This document shows positions 39,904-46,481 of a stretch of DNA of 64,000 nucleotides, piece after piece. Every line of letters starts with the position of its first letter. Position 1 is the first letter of the stretch. A model generated the notes under the pieces. It was given only the letters and a program-made list of their open reading frames with translations. It ran no database searches and was not told the DNA's origin. The stretch covers positions 186,001 through 250,000 of the forward strand of contig NZ_WPZY01000003.1 in NCBI RefSeq assembly GCF_013031405.1, given 5' to 3'. A program made the position numbers and the translations under genes. The stretch comes from Ruegeria sp. HKCCD8929. Lineage in GTDB: Bacteria > Pseudomonadota > Alphaproteobacteria > Rhodobacterales > Rhodobacteraceae.

Positions 39904-40961
39904 GCGTTGCCCTTGGCGATCATGTCCCGTGCGATGCGGCGGAAGGCGTCGGCCTGCGCACTGTCGGGCTTGCTGACCACGATGGGTGCTCCGCCATCGG
40001 CGGCCACCCGGATGTCGAGATGCAGCGGGATTTCGCCCAAGAGTGGCACATCCAGCGCCTGTGCCTCATTCGCGACACCGCCATGGCCGAACACATGCTC
40101 TTCATGCCCGCAATTCGAGCAGATATGGGTGGACATGTTCTCGATCATGCCATGGATCGGAGTCTTGAGCTGGCGGAACATGTCGATCCCCTTGCGGGCG
40201 TCGATCAGGGCCACGTCCTGCGGGGTCGAGACGACGATGGCGCCGTCCACCTGGAATTTCTGGCTGAGCGTCAGTTGCACATCTCCGGTGCCCGGCGGCA
40301 GATCGACGATGAGGATGTCGAGCGCCCCCCATTGCACCTGCCCCATCATCTGCTGCAGCGCGCCCATCAGCATCGGACCGCGCCAAACCACGGCCTGGCC
40401 TTCGTTCACCATCAGGCCCATCGACATCATGGTGACGCCATGATTGCGTAGCGGCAGGATGGTCTTGCCATCGGGGCTGGCAGGACGGCCCGAGACGCCC
40501 AGCATACGTGGCTGGGACGGGCCATAGACATCGGCATCGAGCAGCCCCACCCGGCGGCCTTCGGCGGCCAGCGCGCAGGCGAGGTTGGCGGCAACGGTGG
40601 ATTTGCCCACCCCGCCCTTGCCGGAGGCGATCGCCACGATCCGGTCCACGCCCGGCACCGCCTGCGGGCCGGTCTGCGAGGGTTTGGGTTTCGGCTTCAG
40701 ATCCGGCGGCGCCTTTTCCGAATGCGCCGTCATCATGGCCGAGACCTTCTCGACCCCCTCCACCATCTGCGCGGCCTGTTCGGCGGTGACGCGCACCGGC
40801 TCCATCCGTTCGGCCTGTTTCGGGTCGATCTCCAGCACGAAGCGCACGGTGCCATCCTCGACATTCAGCGCCCGCACCAGACCGGCGCTGACGATGTCCT
40901 GGCCCGAAACCGGGTCGGTGATCTTTTTCAGGTTCGCGAGAACCGCGTCGCGGATACTCAT
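39900..40961 (-). CDS. apbC: Mrp/NBP35-family Fe-S cluster carrier ATPase
   Basis: A 353-residue protein with an N-terminal MIP18-type domain (VLANLKKITDPVSGQDIVSAGLVRAL) and a deviant-Walker P-loop ATPase domain (VIAIASGKGGVGKSTVAANLACALA, residues ~105-330). C-terminal CSNCGHEEHVFGHGG holds the C-x-x-C that bridges an Fe-S cluster between two subunits. ApbC/Mrp proteins deliver Fe-S clusters to targets. Its ATG overlaps the stop of the DUF6494 gene. With several multi-cluster proteins nearby, formate dehydrogenase subunits are likely clients (inference). Confidence 0.92.
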   Translation of the reverse strand: MSIRDAVLANLKKITDPVSGQDIVSAGLVRALNVEDGTVRFVLEIDPKQAERMEPVRVTAEQAAQMVEGVEKVSAMMTAHSEKAPPDLKPKPKPSQTGPQAVPGVDRIVAIASGKGGVGKSTVAANLACALAAEGRRVGLLDADVYGPSQPRMLGVSGRPASPDGKTILPLRNHGVTMMSMGLMVNEGQAVVWRGPMLMGALQQMMGQVQWGALDILIVDLPPGTGDVQLTLSQKFQVDGAIVVSTPQDVALIDARKGIDMFRQLKTPIHGMIENMSTHICSNCGHEEHVFGHGGVANEAQALDVPLLGEIPLHLDIRVAADGGAPIVVSKPDSAQADAFRRIARDMIAKGNA

Positions 40962-41155
40962 GCGTCGCCATCCTTGATCACGCCGGTCACGGTGTGTTCG
41001 ACCTCGAGCCCGTCGATGGTCAGCACCACCTTAGCCTCATAGCTCTGGCCCGTGGGATTGCCCGCCTTGCGCAGCCCCTCTTCGATGGCCTGCTGGCTGG
41101 TCACGCCAACCTGCTTGAGGAACTTGCGCATGGACATGTTGTAATCGCCGCTCAT
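40958..41155 (-). CDS. Small DUF6494-like protein
   Basis: A 65-residue protein: a helix-rich first half (MSMRKFLKQVGVTSQQAIEEGLRKA) and a beta-hairpin second half (AKVVLTIDGLEVEHTVTGVI). This fits the DUF6494 family, small proteins near Mrp and formate dehydrogenase genes. The long frame runs back to 41452, but ATG 41155 is favoured because the upstream part is antisense to the cytochrome gene. It is the first gene of the minus-strand operon, divergent from the cytochrome gene with a 64-bp shared promoter region. Function unknown. Confidence 0.75.
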   Translation of the reverse strand: MSGDYNMSMRKFLKQVGVTSQQAIEEGLRKAGNPTGQSYEAKVVLTIDGLEVEHTVTGVIKDGDA

Positions 41156-41219
41156 CGCGTGGGTCTCCGTATCATTCGCCGCGTTTGACGCAATCGCCCC
41201 GGCACCGTTAGGCTGGGCC

Positions 41220-41948
41220 ATGCGCTTTGCCCTGTTGTGCCTGAGCCTGATGCTCTCTGCCAGCCCCTCTTGGTCGCAGGAGGCGCTTGGACTGATGGCA
41301 CCCGACGAAGTGGCACGATCCGGCCTTTTGAAACATATTCTTCCGCGCTTCTCTCTCAAGACCGGAATTCGCGTGGTTGCGGATGAGACCGGGCCGATGG
41401 AGATCACCGTGGCTACCCCGGGCGACCCGGTGTTTCGGGGTGGTGGGGTCACTTATTACCTGCGGGTTAGCGATGAGCAGCGGCAGCAGCGGTTCCGGGA
41501 CTGGATGTTGTCCGAGATCGGCAAGCGCACCATCGAAGGGTTTCAGCCTGAGAATGGCCCGCCCTTCACCGCCAGTTTCGACACAGTGGAGGTTGTCGAG
41601 GCCCCGGCCTTTACGGGCAATGCGGCATTGGGTGCGGATCTGGCGCTGACCCATTGCGGGCGTTGCCATGTGGTGGGACCGCAGAACCGGATGAACGGGC
41701 TGGGCTCGACCCCGTCTTTCGCCGTGCTTCGGACGCTGCCGGACTGGTCGGACCGGTTCCAGCAGTTCTACGTCCTGCGCCCGCATGGGGCGTTCACGCA
41801 GGTCAAGGATGTCACCCCACCCTTCGATCCAGAGCGTCCGCCGCCCATCGTGCCGGTCGAGATCACGTTGGACGATCTTGAGGCGATCCTTGCTTTTGTT
41901 GCGATAACCGGCGCAGCCGATCTGGGGGCACCATTGCAGTTTCAGTGA
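41220..41948 (+). CDS. Periplasmic protein: truncated tungstate-binding-protein-like region plus cytochrome c
   Basis: A 242-residue exported protein (signal MRFALLCLSLMLSASPSWS). The first ~115 mature residues contain RSGLLKHILPRFSLKTGIRV and QQRFRDWMLSEIGKRTIEGF. These match the N-terminal and C-terminal ends of TupA-like binding proteins (compare NSGLLDYILPGFEAETGIEV and GQRFVDWLVGQDGQAAIAAY in tupA of this window), with the middle missing. The C-terminal part has one haem c motif, C146-G-R-C149-H150, and a possible distal ligand region near the end. A role in electron transfer for formate dehydrogenase is plausible. The binding-protein part is too short to form the usual two-lobed site. 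Confidence 0.75.
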   Translation: MRFALLCLSLMLSASPSWSQEALGLMAPDEVARSGLLKHILPRFSLKTGIRVVADETGPMEITVATPGDPVFRGGGVTYYLRVSDEQRQQRFRDWMLSEIGKRTIEGFQPENGPPFTASFDTVEVVEAPAFTGNAALGADLALTHCGRCHVVGPQNRMNGLGSTPSFAVLRTLPDWSDRFQQFYVLRPHGAFTQVKDVTPPFDPERPPPIVPVEITLDDLEAILAFVAITGAADLGAPLQFQ

Positions 41949-41972
41949 GGTGGCTTAAGCGGCAGCGTTGCA

Positions 41973-42031
41973 GGGGGCGCTGCCCCCGTCGCCTTTGGCG
42001 ACTCCCCCGGGATATTTTTAAACAGAAGAAG
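41973..42031 (+). repeat. 3'-UTR hairpin-tail element, copy C
   Basis: After the cytochrome stop (41948) come two hairpins, GGGGGC-GCT-GCCCCC (41973-41987) and GTCGCC-TTT-GGCGAC (41988-42002), then TCCCCCGGGATATTTTTAAA and CAGAAGAAG (42003-42031). Copy D is nearly identical apart from the second hairpin loop. The remaining sequence up to the convergent polyferredoxin stop (42100) shows nothing else. Confidence 0.8.
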
Positions 42032-42099
42032 ATGCAGGCCGATTTGGTTATGAAGTTACTAGTGTGCTTGGGGCTAGGCATCAGGGCGGGAGGCAGGTG

Positions 42100-44052
42100 T
42101 CAGTGGTCCTTGCGCTTGGTGAAATAGTCGTCAGTCGTCGTCACCCGTGGTTTGGGTGCGGCCGCAAAGGGATTGTCCTGGGTATGGAACTGCGCCTTGA
42201 CCCGGCAGTCGTCGCACATCTGGATCATCCGCGCCTGTTCGGATGAGGCAAACATCGGGTGTGTGCCTGCCAGTTTCTCCATGATCCGCTCGACGGTGGA
42301 TTTCACGCCAAACAGAGCGCCGCATTCGATACAGGCAAAGGGTTCTTCCTCGTTCAGCACCCGCTGTGATAGGGCGGCATCGCTGAGGTCGAGCTGCGGG
42401 ACCAGCGTGATAGCGTTTTCGGGACAGATGGTGTGGCAGAGACCGCATTGCAGGCAGGCGTCCTCCTGAAAGTTGAGCTGCGGCAGGTCGGGGTTGTCGA
42501 TCAGGGCGCCCGAGGGGCAGAGCGACACGCAGCTCAGGCAGAGCGTGCACGCGTCGGTATCGACCGCGATGGTGCCATAGGGGGCGCTGTCAGGTAGTTT
42601 TATCGAGGGTCCGCCAGGGTTCAGCGCCTGTGCCGCCAGCCGTGCGATCTGACGGCGGTTACCTAATGGCAACACCGGGTCGGGCAACGGAGCAGGTTTT
42701 TCCTGCGCATAGAGCAGGTCTGTGAGGGCATCGGGGTCGCTCTCATCGATCAGGCCCAGCCGGTTCGGCCCTGCCAGCGCCTCGGCCAGCGCCAGCTCGC
42801 GGATAAGCGCATCGCGCTCGGTGGTTGGGGCCAGCAGGATGTCCACGCGGGCAAAGCCATGGGCCAGACCGGCCAGCATCTCGGCATGGCCGAAGCCCGA
42901 GAGCACGCCCAGTTCCAGCGGGATCACATCGGCGGGCAGGCCGCGCCCGAAACGGGCCGCCAGCCGGATCATCTCGGCCCCGTGCGCGTCATGCACCAGC
43001 AGTCGGGGCGCGTGGCCCCCAGCCTGCCGGAAGGTTCGGGCCAGCAGTTGCATCCGGGCCAGTAGGAAGCTGACCGGCGGGTCCTCATAGGTGATTGCGG
43101 TCGAGGGGCAGAGCGCCGCGCAGGCGCCGCAGCCGGCGCAGATCATCGGGTCGATGGCGACATGATCGCCGGCGGGCGTGATGGCACCGGTGGGGCAGAT
43201 ATCGAGGCAGTTGGAGCAGCCCACCTGCTCGGCCCGGGAATGGGCGCAGAGGCTTTCCTCGAGCCGCACATAGAGCGGTTTTTCGAATGTTCCGATCAGT
43301 TGCGCCGCCTCGAAAGCCAGCCGCGCCACCGCCACCAGATCACGCGGATCAGCGCGCAGATAGCCCTCGCGCTTGTGCGGGGCCTGCACCATCGGGATGT
43401 CACCGGTCAGGTCGATGATGATATCGCATTGCGACACCGCCCCGTCACGCGGCGCGGTCCAGCCGAAACCGCCGCGCCCGCCGGGTTCGATCTGCTGCAC
43501 TGCGTCCAGACGCAGTTCGAACCCGCCCAGCGCGCCCGAGACCTGCCGCACCCGGCCCCGCACCACGTCATAGGCGCGCGACAGCGGCCGGGCATCGTCC
43601 GTGACCAGCACGGTGACCGCAAGGCTGTCCGAAAGCTGTGCCGCCAGATCAAAGGCCACCTCACCGGGCCCTGCGATGAAACAGACGCCTTCGCTGACCA
43701 CATCCGCCGACGGGGTAACCGGCGCCGGCAGCAGTGCCTCAGCGGCCAGAGCGGCCATCTTCGGGGTGGCATCGGCGCCCTGTTCGGACCATCCGGCGCG
43801 GTCGCGCAGATCGACAAAGCCGGGGGTATCGACTTCAAGCTCGGCGGCCAGTTCCGTGAAGGTGACCTGTTCCTGCCCGCAGGCGATCACCACCTCGCCC
43901 TCTTGCTGCAACAGCTCGGCTGCTGTGCCCAATTCAGCCGTGCAGAGTGCGGTGTGGACACGGGAGCAACTGACGTCACACCCGGCCTCGATCGCCGCGC
44001 GGTCCATGTTTTGCGAGCCGCCGCAATCACATAGAATGAGTTTTTTGACCAT
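42100..44052 (-). CDS. Multi-cluster 4Fe-4S protein of the formate dehydrogenase region
   Basis: A 650-residue soluble protein with several ferredoxin-type clusters. The middle has CSNCLDICPTGAI and CAGCGACAALCPSTAI; the C-terminal third has CTLCLSCVSLCPSGAL and CLQCGLCHTICPENAI, plus extra cysteine sets CIECGALFG and CDDCR. The N-terminus (KKLILCDCGGSQ) and the FIAGPGEVAFDLAAQL stretch recall heterodisulfide-reductase-like NAD(P)-fold domains without a clear flavin motif. No Tat or Sec signal, so it is cytoplasmic. It is divergent from DUF3305 across a 294-bp control region. A role as an electron conduit for formate oxidation or CO2 reduction is plausible but unproved. Confidence 0.85.
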   Translation of the reverse strand: MVKKLILCDCGGSQNMDRAAIEAGCDVSCSRVHTALCTAELGTAAELLQQEGEVVIACGQEQVTFTELAAELEVDTPGFVDLRDRAGWSEQGADATPKMAALAAEALLPAPVTPSADVVSEGVCFIAGPGEVAFDLAAQLSDSLAVTVLVTDDARPLSRAYDVVRGRVRQVSGALGGFELRLDAVQQIEPGGRGGFGWTAPRDGAVSQCDIIIDLTGDIPMVQAPHKREGYLRADPRDLVAVARLAFEAAQLIGTFEKPLYVRLEESLCAHSRAEQVGCSNCLDICPTGAITPAGDHVAIDPMICAGCGACAALCPSTAITYEDPPVSFLLARMQLLARTFRQAGGHAPRLLVHDAHGAEMIRLAARFGRGLPADVIPLELGVLSGFGHAEMLAGLAHGFARVDILLAPTTERDALIRELALAEALAGPNRLGLIDESDPDALTDLLYAQEKPAPLPDPVLPLGNRRQIARLAAQALNPGGPSIKLPDSAPYGTIAVDTDACTLCLSCVSLCPSGALIDNPDLPQLNFQEDACLQCGLCHTICPENAITLVPQLDLSDAALSQRVLNEEEPFACIECGALFGVKSTVERIMEKLAGTHPMFASSEQARMIQMCDDCRVKAQFHTQDNPFAAAPKPRVTTTDDYFTKRKDH

Positions 44053-44346
44053 GTCCTCCCCCGGACGCCTTGCAGTCCGCCTGCCAGCCTAGGCGCAGAC
44101 CATACGTGGCGTAAAGGGTGGCGGGTGCCCAGATCAATTTTTCACCGGCTCCTCTGTCCGCACCCAAAAACTGCATTATAGTACATCTGAATGCGCACTG
44201 CGCATATTGTCGGAACTATCGAAAAACCTCCTGAAAATTTGGTGATCTCGGAAATTTTGCCCCTTCGCGGGCTTGGCACAGGGCGCCTTTGTGTACCATA
44301 GTTCATCAAGCGGAAGGCCACGGAGAGCCTTTCGGGGGAGGAACGC
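44053..44346. promoter_or_regulatory. Control region of the formate dehydrogenase operon
   Basis: A 294-bp divergent gap, A/T-rich from about 44130 to 44260. It contains ATGCGCACTGCGCAT (44191-44205), a palindrome with 7-bp arms and a single central base, next to the A/T-rich ATTATAGTACATC stretch that could be part of a promoter. The GTG start at 44347 has GGGGAGGA about 6 nt upstream. The palindrome is a candidate operator for a dimeric regulator, possibly the one encoded at 53060. Confidence 0.4.
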
Positions 44347-44901
44347 GTGGCCGGGGCCGCTATTCACATCGAAATGCCGCTGGGTGTTGTCGTCCGGAAG
44401 ACGCCGGGTGTAACCCGCTGGGCGCGCTGGAACTGGACCGCTGTTGCGGTGTTGCCGGGCGCCGGGCCTGCCGACTGGGTCGAGTTGCGGCGCGAGGGCG
44501 ATGCGGTCGAATACCATGCAGCCACCCTGCCCCTGACCCTCTGGGCCGCCGAGGCCGAGGCCTATATGGCCAACCTCGCCGATTCCCAGCCGTCGATCTA
44601 TCTGGTCCTGCGCGACGAGGCCGGGGACAAGCGCCCGCTGGATGCGGTGCTGGTGACCGCCTCGCCCTTTGAAGGGCAGGACTATGCCGACACCGGCGAG
44701 GAGATCGTCGAGAAGATCCCGATGACCGAGGGCCTGATCGCCTGGGTCCGCGACTTTGCGCTTGAGCACTACCGCGATGATGGCTTTGTGAAGCGCCGCC
44801 GTGACAGAAAGCGGGTCGATCTGGTCGAGGATGGCAAGGGCGATGCCCGCATCCGTCAGGCCTCGGACGTCTACCGCGCGCCGAGGAGGATTCTGCAGTG
44901 A
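44347..44901 (+). CDS. DUF3305 protein (formate dehydrogenase region)
   Basis: A 184-residue cytoplasmic protein of the DUF3305 family: IEMPLGVVVRKTPGVTRWARWNWTAVAVLPGA and the central QPSIYLVLRDEAGDKRPLDAVLVTASPFEGQDY are the conserved parts, followed by a charged C-terminal helix. DUF3305 and DUF3306 genes regularly open formate dehydrogenase operons in alphaproteobacteria. The GTG start at 44347 has a strong ribosome-binding site. Its stop overlaps the DUF3306 start (GTGA at 44898-44901). Function unknown; maturation is the likeliest role. Confidence 0.85.
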   Translation: MAGAAIHIEMPLGVVVRKTPGVTRWARWNWTAVAVLPGAGPADWVELRREGDAVEYHAATLPLTLWAAEAEAYMANLADSQPSIYLVLRDEAGDKRPLDAVLVTASPFEGQDYADTGEEIVEKIPMTEGLIAWVRDFALEHYRDDGFVKRRRDRKRVDLVEDGKGDARIRQASDVYRAPRRILQ

Positions 44902-45464
44902 CCCAGCCGCGCGATTTCTGGTCCCGCCGCAAGGCCGGGGTGCAGGCTGAGGCCGAAGCCGAACAGGCGGCTGTCGAGGCTCAGGTGATCGCGCAGGAAC
45001 AAGCGGCGTTGGAGGAAAAGGGCGACGCAGAGATTCTGGCCGAGTTGAACCTGCCGGATCCCGACAGTCTGCAACCCGGCGATGACGTGACGGGCTTCAT
45101 GGCCCGCGCCGTGCCCGACCGCCTGCGCCGCCGCGCGCTGCGCCGGTTGTGGCGGCTGAACCCGGTTCTGGCCAATGTGGACGGGCTGGTCGACTACGGC
45201 GAGGATTACACCGACGCCGCGTGCGTCCTTGAGAACCTGCAAACCGCCTATCAGGTCGGCAAGGGCATGTTGGCCCATGTCGAAGCGCTTGCCGCCGAGG
45301 CGGAGGAGCCGGACGATGAAACCGATGACGACGTGGTCGCAGAGGAACCGCCCACCGCCGAGCCGGAGCCCGCAGCCCAGCCACAGCTTGCCGAAGCGGC
45401 GCCCGAACCGGAAACGGATGACACCCCCGCCCCGCGCCGGATGCGATTCGAGTTCGAAGGATAG
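44898..45464 (+). CDS. DUF3306 protein (formate dehydrogenase region)
   Basis: A 188-residue protein with the DUF3306 core (FWSRRKAGVQAEAEAEQ at the start, LAELNLPDPDSLQPGDDVTGFMARAVPDRLRRRALRRLWRLNPVLANVDGLVDYGEDYTDAA). The C-terminal third is low complexity, rich in Glu, Pro and Ala, and ends with PAPRRMRFEFEG. Basic helix plus acidic tail suggests a protein-binding adaptor. It is coupled to DUF3305 by overlapping codons and followed 3 nt later by the TorD-like gene. Confidence 0.85.
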   Translation: MTQPRDFWSRRKAGVQAEAEAEQAAVEAQVIAQEQAALEEKGDAEILAELNLPDPDSLQPGDDVTGFMARAVPDRLRRRALRRLWRLNPVLANVDGLVDYGEDYTDAACVLENLQTAYQVGKGMLAHVEALAAEAEEPDDETDDDVVAEEPPTAEPEPAAQPQLAEAAPEPETDDTPAPRRMRFEFEG

Positions 45465-45467
45465 ATC

Positions 45468-46079
45468 ATGGTGACTGCCCCATCCGCCCCTGCTGCCATC
45501 CCCGAAGAGGACCGCTTGCGCGCGGATTTCTACAACTTTCTTGGTCTTCTGCTGGCAGGTCCGCCGGATCAGTTTCTGCTGGACCAGATGGCGGGGCTGA
45601 GCGGGGATGACACGGAACTGGGTCAGGCCATCGGTGCCATGGCACGGGTCGCAAGGGTCACCAAACCCGCCGCTGCCGAACGCGAATTCAACGCGCTGTT
45701 CATCGGGCTGGGGCGTGGTGAGTTGCTGCCCTATGCCAGCTATTATCTGACCGGTTTTCTCAATGAAAAACCGCTGGCGCAGCTGCGGCAGGACATGGCC
45801 GCGCGCGGCATCACCCGCGCGCCGAACGTCTATGAACCCGAAGACAACGTCGCCTCGCTGATGGAGATCATGGCCGGGCTGATCGTGGGCCGGTTTGGCT
45901 CCGTGGCCGGTCTTGAGGACCAAAGGACGTTCTGGAACAAACATGTCGGCCCCTGGGCCGGACATTTCTTTACCGATTTGGAAGCCGCCGAGAACTCGGT
46001 GCTCTATGCCTCGGTCGGCAGCGCCGGCCGGGTCTTCATAGAGATCGAGCGCGAGGCATTCCGGATGACGGCGGCGTGA
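45468..46079 (+). CDS. TorD/DmsD-type Tat chaperone
   Basis: A 203-residue all-helical protein of the TorD family, cytoplasmic chaperones that bind Tat signal peptides of molybdo- or tungsto-enzymes until the cofactor is inserted. LRADFYNFLGLLLAGPPDQFLLDQ and AEREFNALFIGLGRGELLPYASYYLTGFLNEKPL match the family, and PEDNVASLMEIMAGLI is the usual E-x-x-H-like helix. It lies directly before two Tat-signal genes (46139 and 46482), whose products are its expected clients. Confidence 0.9.
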   Translation: MVTAPSAPAAIPEEDRLRADFYNFLGLLLAGPPDQFLLDQMAGLSGDDTELGQAIGAMARVARVTKPAAAEREFNALFIGLGRGELLPYASYYLTGFLNEKPLAQLRQDMAARGITRAPNVYEPEDNVASLMEIMAGLIVGRFGSVAGLEDQRTFWNKHVGPWAGHFFTDLEAAENSVLYASVGSAGRVFIEIEREAFRMTAA

Positions 46080-46138
46080 TCCGCCACTCGCCAGCGCCCG
46101 CCCGGGCGCTACATCGCAAATGGGAAAGGAGGACTCCC

Positions 46139-46327
46139 ATGAGCAAGACCAAGGAAGATGGCGCAACGCGCCGCGACTTCCTGAAACTGGCTGGAACCGC
46201 AGCGCCCGCTGCCGTTGCCGCCGCCAGCCTGAGCGGCAAGGCCGAAGCTGCCGAGCAGCCGACGGATGACACCCGCATTCAGGACACGGCGCATACGCGC
46301 GCCTACATCGACAGCGCCCGCTTCTGA
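46139..46327 (+). CDS. Small Tat-signal protein of formate dehydrogenase region
   Basis: A 62-residue protein: twin-arginine motif ATRRDFLKLAG, a hydrophobic stretch (AAPAAVAAASLSG), then a short tail DDTRIQDTAHTRAYIDSARF. It matches the family often annotated as the formate dehydrogenase region TAT target. ATG 46139 has AGGAGGA 6-7 nt upstream; the longer frame from 46076 begins within the TorD stop. The mature part is only ~28 residues. It might help target or mature the FDH complex; its role is not known. Confidence 0.85.
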   Translation: MSKTKEDGATRRDFLKLAGTAAPAAVAAASLSGKAEAAEQPTDDTRIQDTAHTRAYIDSARF

Positions 46328-46481
46328 GCGCGACTCTAAATAGCGCATCCAAGCGCACCGACAGCGCCCGGCCACGATCCGGACGAGGTCATACCCGGCA
46401 GACGGTTGCGATTGGCCCTGACGCCGGTTTTGGGAGGACCAAGCCAGCCGCGTGAAACGTGGCCAGCAAGGGAGGAGAGAA

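Noticed and set aside
46309..46370. 12-bp direct repeat CGACAGCGCCCG (46309-46320 and 46359-46370) at the end of the small Tat gene
   Set aside because: Too short and GC-rich to exclude chance; no flanking features of a mobile element or duplicated gene end.
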